From Sinohyriopsis cumingii (Eukaryota; Mollusca; Bivalvia; Unionida; Unionidae), in assembly GCA_028554795.2 (NCBI GenBank), contig CM068835.1:34690901-34754900 (forward strand): a stretch of 64,000 nt of DNA, in the 5' to 3' direction. The notes under the pieces are model-generated. The model did not search any database. It had not been told where the DNA came from and saw nothing but the letters and a program-made list of their open reading frames with translations. The position numbers were made by a program, and so were the translations under genes. This document shows, piece after piece, positions 28,530 to 40,399 of this stretch (its first letter is position 1; each line of letters opens with the position of its first letter).

Positions 28530-28720
28530 CAGAAATTTCTCATGGATTCCGTATGGAATACTTCAGGAATCCATATGGAAGAGATATGGTCTGAAAAACG
28601 TATGGAATCAGACAATTTATTCCATATCAATTCCATAAGTACTTCACAGCAAGTGAAAATTCCATATGGAATAAAGTTGCAACTTTAATCCATAAGCACT
28701 TTTTTCCATATGGAGAGCAG
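28530..28720. repeat. cluster of degenerate TTCCATATGGAA palindromes (left)
   Basis: Within about 190 bp, at least seven matches or near matches to attccatatggaat occur on both strands (tccgtatggaa, tccatatggaag, cgtatggaatc, ttccatatggaataaag and others). They are irregularly spaced, so it is not a simple tandem array. A similar cluster lies at 33,590-33,870. Confidence 0.7.
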
Positions 28721-29079
28721 GCTTATGTATTATAGCATCATGGAAAAGACCCTCTGAAGAATTAATAACCTAACCTATTTGATTCAAATAGAAATATTGG
28801 TGGCAGTACATGTATATGTCAGTGTAGCTGATGTAGAAGGATGAATATATACTCATATAAATTTGAAGAAACACATGCATGTCAGTGTTCTTTAATTTAT
28901 TTCCACATATATGCTTAAAAACAGACAAAGATATGACAAAAAAAGTAGAGAAAATGTAAACATGATCAAAAAATTAATGTCTTGTAGTACAAGCATAGAT
29001 GGTGCAAGGTGGATTTTGGGCTTGATCTGATGTGTACTCTGAAAAATAATTTGTTGGTCTTCCTATTAAAATATGCTCA

Positions 29080-29335
29080 ACAAAAATCATACCCTAGTGA
29101 AAATGTGACTGAAATTTCAGCAAAATCACAGCGAACAATTTTTGACATTCACTCAAATGTCCTTTTTCACTAAAATTATGGTATTTTAGGAAATTTTACC
29201 AAAATTTCTGAAAATATCATTTAAAGTTTGTCATTTAAATTTCACTGACTCTGCGAACATTTCTGAAAATATCAGTGGGAATGTGTGATTGAAACTTCAC
29301 TGAGAGTTTGTCAAAAATTCTGAAAATATAGTGAT
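29080..29335. repeat. degenerate 'aaatttcag/ctgaaat' cluster (left)
   Basis: Short degenerate repeats of 'gaaatttcag', 'tttctgaaaatatca' and 'aaatttcactga' type are packed into about 250 bp. A comparable cluster occurs at 33,120-33,350. No coding potential. Confidence 0.5.
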
Positions 29336-29534
29336 TCTTTATGATTGTAATACCAGTCATTTCAATAAAAAATATCAATAAGATATAATAAAATTTATTT
29401 TTTGTTTCTTGTACAATTTGAATGATTTTCAGCAGCATTTATATTTCCTGTTTCTGATAGCTGTAATTTTATTGTTTATTTTGGGCACAATAACTTCTTT
29501 CCACATCTATCCTTGTTATATTTCTTTTTCAAAT

Positions 29535-29562
29535 CTTGTTGTTGTTGTTGTTGTTGTTGTAT
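29535..29562. repeat. (TTG)n microsatellite
   Basis: About eight ttg units in a T-rich intronic stretch. Confidence 0.85.
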
Positions 29563-31742
29563 TTTTGTTTAACTTAAACTGGATTTAACTGCCCTCAAAC
29601 AAGTTTTCATGTTTTCCGTTTTAAATCAGAATTTCACTTTTCTCCTGACCTGAATCTGATTTTCCTCAATATGGACCTTTTTTTTTTAGTATCGTCTCTG
29701 AATATTTTTTTTTAAATAATGCTCTATTTGGTCCCATTTTGCAATGAGCTTTCTAATAAGTATTTAATTGTACTGTTTATTATTTAAAAGATGATCGCTG
29801 TAAAGAGCTTTCTGATTGGTCAAAATTTTGTACTTGCCCAATGAATATTTGTGTAACGGAAACTGATGGGGATGAGCATGCTTGCTAAACATGGCGATTT
29901 GAATTTTCGAGGGGGATACGAGATTGAATAACCATCTGAAAAATGCGCAGCAATGAGAATAGCTTTAACGCAAAGTCAATAGGAACATAATTGGTCAATC
30001 TGTATCAAAACTGAATGTCAGGACTAGCATTTTGCTTTTCGTGCCATAAAGAGCTTTACAGTAGCGGCTAACTTGCTAAATAGAACAAGGAATCAAACCA
30101 GGATGATTTCAAAATTACATAACTCAAAACCGATTAACTTCAAGAATGAATTTAAGGAGGGACAACGTATAGATCACTGGTGGGTATTGGTGCCAAATAC
30201 TCATGTCTATCAAAGATAGTCATATCTTTGCGGAATTATTGTGGCCCACATGTAGAATCATCTTTCAATATCATGAGGCATTATTGTGTATATTATCAAA
30301 ATATTATAGGTATGTTAGAATTCAGTGTAAAATAAGAATAATTATATCATGATAAACATCTGTCATGGCTGCTTATGGAACAAGGACTAATTCAAGACAC
30401 TACAACAGTATCATAGTTTGTACATTAATCAAAAATCACGTCTACAGTACAAGTGACATAAGGCAAGCTCCTAGCATTTCTTCTTTTTAAAATCAATGCC
30501 TCAAATGGATGCTTTTCTGTAATTTTGCATTATTTTCACAGTTAAATTTTTCAATGTGGATTAATATTTTATATTTATATATGTTTATGTGTTCATAGAT
30601 GCATGTGCATATGTTCCAGGCCTGATACACCGCTCCCTCGATAACTCGCACCCGGATAACTCGCGATCCCGCTTATATCGCGGTGTCCGTCTTGGCTCCC
30701 AATTTTTTCCAGAGAAAATGTATTTAAAATATCTTCAAAATATGCTGAACATGAAAAAATTACGATAAGAATTGATAAATTAAACCTTGATAAATTGCTC
30801 ATTTTATCATCGAAAATGGTGATTAATGCCTGTAAAAATATAATCCATATTTTGAAATTTGCAGGTTCTAAAGAAGAATTAATTTCAGAGATCTCGAAAA
30901 CGCTTAATTACGCGTATTTGGATGCCAATTTTTTATCTGGGACGCAGAAAATCACTGAGGCAGGACTCCTCCGTACGCATGTAATAGGTGCGCGGGAAAA
31001 TTCAAAGATTTGCCGGTCCTGTTTCAGACACCTGCTTTGTGGGAAAATGTGTTGATCAGTTAACTGTGCTGATATTTACAATGACAGAATTCAGTGACTG
31101 AAAGACTCTTTGATGTACTGTTGCCATTTTATAAGAGTACATTTAAAAAAAAAAAAGAACATGATACAACAGCTAGGCAGCTAGTTCAAAGGCTTTGACT
31201 GGCGGCCGAGTGAGAAAATGTACTGATATTTAGTGATTGAATTCAGAGGCAGAAAGACCCAGTTTTAAAATCCTAGTGAGACCTCTGTTTAAAGATATCA
31301 TATATTATGTAAGTTTTTATGATAAATAGTTGTCATTATACTGTAAATAAACAGTCTGCTGAAATAGCGATCAATGAAAACTTCTGGTAAATGCTAACAG
31401 GTGGCAACAGAGAATGAAATAAGCACCAATTAAACATCTTCCTGTGTGAAAGTCACGTTCTAATTCTTTAATTCCGTTTCAGTGTAAACATTATAATCAC
31501 AACATATTCTGTTCATTGAAAACATGAAAAGAGTCAATCGACCGTCACATCAAAACCCGTGAGTACTTCTGTGAGAACCTAATTACATGTACATGCTGGC
31601 TTTGTTTTGATCAACAACTTGGGGAAGTGTTTGTTGCATTAAAAAAAAAAATCGATTACAAGAGACCTCGGGTGCTGGATTAAGGGTCTTGGAGCTGCCT
31701 TTGACGTAAAGCAAAACAGTAACAGAGACAACAACGATGATA

Positions 31743-32143
31743 TAGTGACTTCGAATGTTTCAGTGAAACTGATGTCATTAATGCCGAGGCTGTTTGGGAG
31801 AAATTTGTACAGACTCATGGTCCTGAGATGAGCGTTTCTCTTGATGATTTGGAGGAGTGGATTTGTGCTAACAATGATTGCCCCACAGCCGAATACATGT
31901 CAGATGAAACTATAATTATTCCTACAGCGCAAAACTTTGCAGCAGAAGACGATTCTAACTGGAGTAACAAAAGTGTTGAAAGTGATGCAGACGCAGATGT
32001 TGCACCACCACCCCTCTGCACAGGAAGCAATCAAATATTTTGATATTGCCATAAGGTGGCTGGAGACCCAATATGTTGACTACATAAAGCTCACGCAGTT
32101 GAGAAATCTGAGTGATTTTGCTCGGCGGCAGAGAAACCAATAA
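31743..32143 (+). pseudogene. remnant of Tigger-like transposase C-terminus
   Basis: The frame reads through DFECFSETDVINAEAVWEKF and WICANNDCPTAEYMSDE, then shifts frame near 32,030 to a segment with FDIAIRWLETQYVDYIKL. Acidic C-terminal tails with W/C motifs of this type follow the DDE domain in Tigger/jerky transposases. The DDE catalytic core and the HTH domain are absent. Its position inside the matching TIRs supports the assignment. Confidence 0.55.
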
Positions 32144-32327
32144 GTAACACACACAAAAAAAATTAACTGATTTTTTCAAAAAGTGAATTGATATTTGTCA
32201 AGCGTGGCACAAACGGCAAGTATTAGCTTGTTCTAATTTACGTTGTTTTAAATTTGTAGACCAATTAAATATGTTAGTACTGATTAACCCTTGTTTTTTT
32301 TGTTTTCCATTTTACTTCTATCGCATT

Positions 32328-32353
32328 CAAATCTATCTATCTATCTATCTATC
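32328..32353. repeat. (CTAT)n microsatellite
   Basis: About six ctat units inside the Tigger-type element. Confidence 0.85.
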
Positions 32354-33119
32354 ATTCGATTGACACTGTTTCTCGAAAAGAGTCCATCTTTTGTATATAA
32401 AAAAATGTCTAATTTGGATCAAACAATAAAACTAGAATGTATCCAATGCAACATAAAAATTAGTGACGTAGTACACAATGTGTGAAGTGGTACACATGTT
32501 AAGTGAACGGAAACCACGTGGAATAATGTTTTCGATGATCACCTCAATATACTGTAATTTATCCAGAAATTAATGTTGTCCTATGAGAAAATAATAAAGT
32601 ACACCGTTATGAAGAGATATTTATTAACAGTTAATCTCAGAACGATTATAAAGTGAGTATTCAACAATATAATCTGCCTACCCCTCCCCCCTTATTTTTC
32701 TGTTATGTCGTCAATCACTTTATTGGTTTTGGGCTTATTTTATAGGTCCCTCAATAACTCGCGCCTCACTTATAGTGCAGTCGATGTTTCTGGACCCCGA
32801 TGTGAGCGAGTTATCGAGGGAGTGGTGTACTTTGATTTGTAAAATCAATTATTTAGTGCAAAGCCAAATTCTTCATATCATCTTGTATATATTGTACATA
32901 ACATATAGAAGGCCTCAAGATTAGTTCTGTAACTAATTGAGTTACATCCTCTAAATGAAGTCATTATTATTTTATTTTTATTATTATTATTAGCATTATT
33001 ATTATTAACTCCTGTATCACTTGCCTTGGATGTCATATAATTAATTACAACAACTGTATATTTGTTTTCATGTACACTTAATATCACCTTGGTTAATAAA
33101 GTTCTGTTTAATTTAAATC

Positions 33120-33350
33120 CATTATTTAATTGAATACTTCTGAAATGTCTGAAAAACTACTGAAACTTCAGTAAAATACTATATAATTATCAAAATTTTA
33201 GTGAAATCTCACAAAAGTTTTAGTCAAATTATTTTTGAAACCTTACAAATATTTCAGTGAAATTTTAGTGAGATCTCACCACAATTTCAGTGAAAGTTTT
33301 GGTTGAAATATTTGTGAAATCTCACCAAACTTTTCATTAAAATGAAAAAG
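33120..33350. repeat. degenerate 'aatttcagtgaaa' cluster (right)
   Basis: Dense short degenerate repeats (tttcagtgaaattttagtgagatctcac and relatives) resemble the cluster at 29,080-29,335. They lie just right of the Tigger-type element. Confidence 0.5.
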
Positions 33351-33589
33351 ACTTAAGTGATGCCATCATGGATTAGGTTTTGTATGCAAGAAAGAAAATG
33401 ACAAGAAAAAAATAAATCTTATTTGATAATGTCTGTCAAAATAATGAATTTTAAAAATTATTGTGAATATTTATCATTGATTCCCGATAACATCTAAGAA
33501 TCATTAGACAGTTTAATAGAAATCTGAAGCAGTTTTTTATGGTTTAGGTAGAAATTGCTTTAAAAGAACCGTCTGAAATCCACTTTAAG

Positions 33590-33870
33590 TACACCTGGAA
33601 AATTTTATATGGGATGGACTATTACCAAATTCCATATGGATTAATCACAAATTCCATATAGATTAATGCTAAATTCCATATGGAATTTTAATTTTATTCC
33701 ATGTGGACAACCTACAGATCTCATGGACTAATCTGCATGTTTCATGGGATTTTCCATACGGAGTACGTAAGGAATCCATAACATTTCCATATGGATACAC
33801 TGAAATCCATAAGAGTGGTTCAGCTATAGAATAAAAATGTACGTATGGATTCCATATCCAATCCATGTGG
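33590..33870. repeat. cluster of degenerate TTCCATATGGAA palindromes (right)
   Basis: About ten occurrences of attccatatggatt/attccatatggaat and variants lie within 280 bp on both strands. The same motif is clustered at 28,530-28,720. Confidence 0.7.
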
Positions 33871-34392
33871 AAAATTTTGTACTGGAGCAAAAAGTAACAT
33901 TTCCGATAATGGTTATTTTGGCATAACACTTCAAGAACCTGATGAAATTGTTAAATTTCAGAAGCCATGGTACGATCATATTATATTCGAATTAATACGC
34001 AAACTCTTCCCCAAATGATAATAAACATTTTGTACACTAATTCTCGTACTTTAAAAAAAAAAAAATTACAGGTACAAGAAAAATACACGTACAAGTATTT
34101 AAAATTCCAGGAACCACACCACGATCTTATTATATTCGAATTCATACACAATCTCTTCCCAAAATAATAATTAATTTTGTATACACTATTTCACATACTT
34201 TGAATTTTAAAAAATATTTTTCATGTGCGAATGAATATATGAAATTTGAGGAGCCATGCCACAACCTTGTTATATCCAAATTTGCATTATAGCGAGGCAC
34301 ATTATAGCAGGGTCACACTGCATTATATTCCATTATACCCAGTGACATAAAAATTATAGGCTTGATTATACATTTGAATAGCTAAAACTAAC

Positions 34393-34506
34393 CTTGAAAA
34401 ACTTCCGATATTTACTCTTACTGTCCTCCAGCATATTGATGCATCTGTTATCATAAAGAATCTTGACCTCGCTTGCTCCAGCATCCTCTGCATTCTGAAG
34501 CAGTTC
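34393..34506 (-). CDS. sacsin-like gene, exon encoding SRR1 N-box
   Basis: The 114-nt exon lies between acceptor tactttcag (34,507) and donor AAG|GTTAGT (34,393), phase 0 on both sides. It encodes ELLQNAEDAGASEVKILYDN and continues to ..KYRKFFK. ELLQNAEDAG is the Mg/ATP-binding N-box of a sacsin SRR (Asn and Asp conserved). It joins IIK from the exon on its right and GPALCFF on its left. Confidence 0.88.
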
Positions 34507-34587
34507 CTGAAAGTAGCAGTAATTTCATCAGTGACAATATGTATTGAAAATATGTATTGGTTTCTTGCATGAAAACAACAACAAAGT

Positions 34588-34588
34588 G

Positions 34589-34638
<50 letters not shown>
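34588..34638. repeat. (TA)n(CA)n microsatellite
   Basis: A (ta)~10 run followed by a (ca)~15 run, about 85 bp upstream (sense strand) of the SRR1 N-box exon. ORFs predicted through it are low-complexity artefacts. Confidence 0.95.
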
Positions 34639-34640
<2 letters not shown>

Positions 34641-35599
34641 CAGTAATTGTACCTAGTTGGAGCATGTTCATTTAAATTGTTTCTTTATTATGTCCATATA
34701 TAAACACAGCTAATTATCAATGATGTAACTATGTACATGTACTTTGAATGTAAATGAGTATATAATAGAGGGCAACAAGGACGATTAGTTCCATGCAACT
34801 AATTGTGTCACCTTGTTTAAATTATGTTGTAATTATTATTATTATTATCAGGAAAGAGTCTAGCAGGTTAGCTGAAATTTGTGAATTTTCTTTCTTAAAA
34901 TAGATTATAAAAGAGTTTGTTTGAACCTCATATGTTTTGAATTATTTGTTATTACAAATTAATAATTTTAAATGATATGTATGGTATAAATATGTCATGG
35001 GTTGTATTTAAATATGCTCTCATTTATTATGGAGTGTGATTATTGACCAAAATGATAACTAATATGAACGAATGTACCAAGGAAGCACTTAAATGACTGC
35101 ATATACTTTATTATACTGCAAAAAATCATGATCTTTCCTTTTTTATTATTGCCCTATCAGCATGTTTCTATTTATGTCAGATTAAAATGGTATGCCATGG
35201 ATGATATGTGTAACTTCTTTCCTTGATACATGTTGATTTCAATATGAACAATTTCCACAGAAATTAAAAAACTGAGCCTTTATTTTCCCTCTTGTAGATA
35301 TCAGGGAGAAAATAATGGAAAGAAAATATGCGTAACACTGGCCTTGAATGTGGGTTTTTATATACTTGAATGCAATAGAGTTTCATGGTACATGTATCAA
35401 TTTATATGTGTGTAAGTATTTGTGTATATGGTTTAATGGTACATCAGCACAATCCTGGCTATATTGTGCCAAGTAAGTTTAGGTGTCCCAGCAAAGGCAT
35501 ACAAAACAAAGATAAAGGCAAAAACCTTCAAAATATAAATAATAAAATAAAATAGAGACAAAAAGGCATACATATAATTATATTGTTATAAAGGATATA

Positions 35600-37760
35600 A
35601 AATATATCAATTTAAATTATACAATTTTATAGAGTGCATTAGCATTAAGTCCATTAGGATACAGAGTATCTAACTTATGAATCCAATAAGTTTCTTTTAT
35701 GAGTCTATTCATGTCACCATGCACAATATATATTGGCATGAAAGAAAAATCGAGTAGAGAGTGATTATTGGTGTTAAAGTGTGTTGAAATATTAGAGGAA
35801 AACTGAGGATCTCTATAAATTGTTTTATGAATGCGATGATTATTCATTCTCTTAGAAACTTGTTGAAGAGTTTGTCCAACATATTGCATGCTACGTTTTT
35901 TACAAGTTATTAAATAAATCACATCAGTTGATATGCAGTTGGTGTTATCGCGTAGAGAAAATACCTCTTTTGTATTAGCACTACTGAAAGAAGTACTTTC
36001 TCTTATGTTTGCACATTGAGAGCACCGGTGTCTGTTACATTTAGATGATGAAAAGTGTATTTTTTTATTTTCTGTCTGTTTAGTTCTAATTAAAAAATCT
36101 TGCAAAATCTTGGATCTTCTATAAGCGAGAATTGGTTTAATTTTGTAAAGTGATTTGACGCTGGTTTTATTGGATAAATTTAGGAGACTATAATATTTAT
36201 TAATTATACGACCTATATTAGGTAATGAAGGATTATATTGTATTGTGAAAGGAATTACATCTCTATTTTACATTCTGCTGTGTTTAAAGCCTCATGTTGA
36301 GTAAGATTAAGGGCTTTGTTCAGCACAGAATCAATTATATTTGTAGGATAATTTCTATTTTGGAAATAAGTTCATAATTTATTCAAAGAATTTTGTAATT
36401 GACAATCATCTGAAATAATGCGTCGGTATCTTTTGGCCTGGCTATATGGTATACCGTTTTTACATGACATGGGATGACATGAAGAATATTCTACATATTG
36501 GTGGATATTTAAGTGTGCTTGATATGAATATTTGTAGAGATAGTGTATTCATTATTTTATATTACATTTACATCTAAAAATGAAACGTGTACTTGATGCA
36601 GTATAAGTAAATTTAATTGTCAGGTGAAAATGATTTAGGCGATCAATAAATTTTTTAGTTCTTATTTGAATAGTTCCAGATCATAAATATGTCATCTAAA
36701 AATCTGAACCAAACAGATGGATTAAACTTTTTGTTTTGAAGAAAATCTTTTTCTAATTTACCCATGAAAAGGGAAGCATATGAAGGAGCCACAGGACTAC
36801 CCATTGCTGTACCCATTATTTGTATGTAATTCATATTTTCAAATTGAAAATAATTGTTTTCCAAGATAAGTTTTATTATTTTACAAATATCATCACTAGA
36901 TAGTGTGATATTAATAGGATTATTATCAATAAAATATTTACACGCTTCAATACCATCTGCATGCGGAATGTTGGTATATAGTGATGTTACATCTAATGAT
37001 ACCAGGATTGAAATTATCAGATAGCTGTGGAATAGACTTCAACTTTTTAATAAAAGTAGTTGTATCTTTAATGTATGAAGGAAGTGATTCATTAAAGGTT
37101 GTATAATTCTATCAATACATTTTGATAGGTCTTCAGTATATGAATTATAGCCTGATATAATCGGTCATCCTGGAAAATTTAAAGGTAAATTATGGTCAAG
37201 ATTTTTATGAGTTTTGGGTAATATGTAGAATTGAGGTGTACGTATCTTAAGAGGGAAAGTATCAAATTCCTCAAATATGGAATTATTATTTTTAGCAATC
37301 TCATTAATGCATGTTGAAATTTTTTATTTAATTTCTATTGACGGGTTTTTGTTAATATGTTTGTAGTATTTTTCATCATTTAATTGACATTTAACTTCTT
37401 TAACATAATAATCTTAATTCATGATAATAATAGTGTTTGATTTATCAACCTTTTTAATAACTATACTGTCATCATTCATTAGATTATATAAAGACTTAAT
37501 TTCATCCTTAGAAATATTGCTAAGATATTGCTTTTTATGATTACCAGTTAATATCTCTTTTGTGATCGCGTCAATATAAAAATCTAAATATGAATCACGT
37601 TCACTAGGTGGTGTAAAAGATGATTTAATTGTGTTAAAATAACCCATTTTTTTTAGAATGAAAAGAAATCGATTTACTCTTTGAATTATTGTATGCTTTA
37701 TCATAAAAAAATTCTTTTAATTTTAGACATCTAGAAAAATTAAAAATTTCTTCAGCTAAT
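35600..37760 (-). pseudogene. Penelope-like element: reverse transcriptase plus GIY-YIG endonuclease, frameshifted
   Basis: Read on the minus strand, an N-terminal block ends in DSIVIKKVDKSNTIIIMN (about 37,420). It is followed by TPQFYILPKTHK (about 37,220) and by the RT core with GTAMGSPVAPSYASLF (about 36,800) and the catalytic FLDDIF (about 36,700). The C-terminal ORF 36,105-35,617 carries a GIY-YIG nuclease (VIYLITCKK..YVGQT). This order is specific to Penelope-like elements. At least four frameshifts or stops (near 37,410, 37,320, 36,990, 36,640) break the frame, so it is inactive. It lies in the same orientation as the host gene inside an intron. Most of the family's ORF length is present; terminal repeats were not found. 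Confidence 0.85.
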
Positions 37761-38552
37761 TTAATTTTATTGTGACATTTTGGTTTGGGACAAAATCACA
37801 AAATATAAATAGAAATTCCTTTATCTTAATATTAACTGCATGCATTTAAAAGTCCAAGACCTTCTCAGATAAAATATTATCATGGGACACATTCAAGAAC
37901 TTAAAGATTCCTTCCAATAATCACTACATTTGAAAATGCGGGGTGGGGGGGGGCAGGGAGGATAGTCAGAGAGCAAAATGACTAAGATTCAATCTTTTGC
38001 TTCAAGTAAATGTTATGTAATGCAGGTGAATAATTTTCCCAATTATTTTTCACATGTTATTGGTTAATTTATCACCAAGTCCACTTTATGATGAATCAGC
38101 TCTTGATTTATGTTGACACCAGTAATCACAAAAAAAAAAATAACCAGCCAAAAAAGAAAAAATTAGCAAAATGCAAAAATGTTGGCAAGTATGTGCCAAG
38201 TATGCACATTTATATAGAAAATCAGGACTTCTTAACCCCTCTAATGGGGATAGGTTCTAAAAAAATCATGCTCAAAACTGCTGCCTATACTCTAGAAATA
38301 AAGAACAGTTGAGATGCAGTTAGGCTGAACGCCTAGTACTCAACAATGGCTTTATAAGCATCATCAGAAATGCTCTTTGTACATTCATATGAGAAAGTCT
38401 TGTATGATAAGAAAGTCTTATACTGTATGGTCAGATAAGAAAGTCTTATATTGTATGATCATATAAGGATTGTAAGAAAAAAGCTGCTACTCACCACAAA
38501 AGTCAACAAATGTTCTAGTCTGAACAGACAGACAAGTGTGTGCATATGGAAA

Positions 38553-38571
38553 CGAGAGAGAGAGAGAGAGA
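38553..38571. repeat. (GA)n microsatellite next to splice donor
   Basis: A gagagagagagagagaga run sits 3-20 nt downstream (sense strand) of the donor at 38,576, so the 5' splice site reads AAAAGTAATCTCTCTCTC. Confidence 0.9.
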
Positions 38572-38575
38572 TTAC

Positions 38576-38691
38576 TTTTATAATCTGCCCATCATCAGGG
38601 TACTCTGCTAGAATGGTCTTTAGTTGTTTTATCAAAGGAGGTTGTTCCATCGAGGAATACTCCTCAATATCTGAGCCAGAGTCCTCATTCG
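38576..38691 (-). CDS. sacsin-like gene, most upstream exon recognised (start of SRR1)
   Basis: The 116-nt exon lies between acceptor ctttttag (38,692) and donor AAAA|GTAATC (38,576). It encodes NEDSGSDIEEYSSMEQPPLI and then KQLKTILAEYPDDGQIIK, the lead-in of SRR1 (PP-I--L--IL-EYP-DG-II-E). It starts with two nucleotides of a split codon, so at least one more 5' exon exists. That exon, with any Ubl domain and the start codon, was not found between 38.7 and 64 kb and may lie beyond the window. Confidence 0.82.
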
Positions 38692-39021
38692 CTAAAAAGA
38701 AATGATTCTTAACATTTATTTTCACAAACAGAATATACCCGGTAGTCATCATTTATGTTACAGTATTCTAAAAACAAAGATTAAGATTTTTAAAAATTCT
38801 GTCTACTGTTAGATAAAGTCAAATTTTCCATATATTTATTACTTGGCTAATTGCCAGATCATATACACAAGTGCAAAAGCATGTAAACGTGTTTTACTCT
38901 AATCCTGATATATGTGTATGCACACAACGATCATGTCTACTTTGTTTTTAATATTGAGAGTGAGGTAAGGAAGACTGAACATAGGAAGATGTATATTGAT
39001 GGATGGATGTGTGTGCATGCT

Positions 39022-39023
<2 letters not shown>

Positions 39024-39090
<67 letters not shown>
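39024..39090. repeat. (TA)n(GA)n microsatellite
   Basis: About 15 ta units followed by about 17 ga units. All ORFs across it are low-complexity artefacts. Confidence 0.95.
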
Positions 39091-39091
<1 letters not shown>

Positions 39092-39199
39092 AGGAGAGAG
39101 GGGGGCAAACTGATTCAAAATATGGGTATTTTTAAGCAGAAAAAATAAATGAAATTCAAACAAATATGGAGTGCTTTAATTGGATGGGTAGGTGAGTGT

Positions 39200-39492
39200 G
39201 ATTTTGATTTGCAACATACCTTTAACAATTTTTCTATCATATCACTATGATGTCTGCAGTGTGGCAGTTTATAGTGATGTCTACCAATGAGGCATCAAGA
39301 CGCTCAGATGTGTAGCATCATGTCCCACCCAGTCAAATTATCCTAACACCAGGCTGACCAGTCCTAATTCTAACCTCTTAATGCTGAGCGCGATGTGAGA
39401 CAGCTACTAAGTACCATTTTTATCAGTCTTTGGTATGACTTTGCAAGATTCAAACCTGTGACCTCCCTCATCCAAGGCAGACACTCTAACCA
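39200..39492 (-). mobile_element. tRNA-derived SINE, second copy
   Basis: It matches the 25.0-25.3 kb copy along its length, including 'tgtctgcagtgtggcagtttatagtgatgtc', 'cccagtcaaattatcctaacaccaggc' and the tRNA-like B box region (gattcaaacctgtgacctcc on plus). It is diverged from that copy by scattered substitutions. Confidence 0.75.
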
Positions 39493-40399
39493 GTGTGAAT
39501 AAAGGATTTCAGGGTGGGTGCAGTAGGGTTATTAAGCACAACAACACAGACTTTGTTTTTACAATCTGTCTATGCAATAATTAGTCTCATAAATGACCTT
39601 TCAGATGGTATGCAGATAAAATTAAAGTTGCCAAAATACTTTGTTTTTCAATGTCATGGATATTATAGAGTTTTCTTTCCTTTACAAATGTACAATTTCA
39701 TTTCAAGAAATATTCACTTGCTGAGCTTATCTCCCTTGCTTCTGAACTGATATGCTGCACTGAGTGAATGACATAACACCTGTTTGCCTACTGCCCATTA
39801 CTATGACCCATATTTACAAAAAGGCAGGCTACATTGTATCAAGAAGAACAGGGATGCAGATAGGATACTTTAAAACATACTAACTACACATTTGATGTGT
39901 TAAATTCAGTTCAGTCAAAAATGCCACATCTTTCTTATATATTTTGTTAATGAAGCTACTCCAGAAACAGAGCATTGTTACCTGTGCAGTGTAACAACTT
40001 TAAATAATTTAAAGTGGACTGATCAATATGTAAGTTGTCAGGTGCACAAAATTACTATTGCCTGCTAATAAATGTTTTATGTATACTGGCCTTCCTCCAT
40101 TTAAAGTAAACCAGTACACAAAGAAGCCAGCAAGGATGGCTATGAGGTTTCATCAGGGGTCCTAAGCTAAGCTACTTTTAATATACTTTTACCGAGGCTG
40201 TCTTTTTTTTAGAGATAGGAAACAATTTACATAATAGAGACAAAACAGAACAAAAGATAATATTATATACACATTCAATTCAATTGTGGCATTTGTACCA
40301 GTTAAATAATAAAGGGATCATACACACTAAAATACCACTTAAAAACTAACTCATTATATGTTTTTAAAACTCCCCACTATAATGATCAACAATATGAAG

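Larger units (their letters stand above)
30628..32827 (+). mobile_element. pogo/Tigger-type DNA transposon, internally deleted
   Basis: The left end reads TA-CACCGCTCCCTCGATAACTCGC and the right end, as reverse complement, TA-CACCACTCCCTCGATAACTCGC. These are near-identical terminal inverted repeats flanked by TA dinucleotides at 30,626 and 32,828, as expected for Tc1/mariner-superfamily pogo/Tigger elements. Both ends also contain a second subterminal 'ataactcgc(g/a)' copy. About 2.2 kb lies between them. Only the C-terminal part of a transposase-like reading frame is visible (31,743-32,143), so the copy is non-autonomous. Confidence 0.8.
24164..34392 (-). other. 10-kb intron of sacsin-like gene
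   Basis: The intron lies between donor AAG|GTTAGT (34,393) and acceptor 24,164. It contains minisatellites, a SINE, a Tigger-type element and two pairs of degenerate clusters listed separately. No additional exon was recognised, and the phases of the two flanking exons match without one. Confidence 0.7.
34507..38575 (-). other. intron of sacsin-like gene
   Basis: The intron lies between donor AAAA|GTAATC (38,576) and the acceptor at 34,507. It contains the microsatellite at 34.6 kb and the Penelope-like element at 35.6-37.8 kb. The remainder is AT-rich with no further feature recognised. Confidence 0.7.

Noticed and set aside
34323-34639. ORFs of ~60-100 aa beginning with Cys-Val runs
   Set aside because: They run through a (CA)n/(TA)n microsatellite. 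Only the 114-nt segment 34,393-34,506 is a supported exon.
38899-39163. Ser-Leu and Tyr-Ile rich ORFs
   Set aside because: Translation of a (TA)n(GA)n microsatellite.
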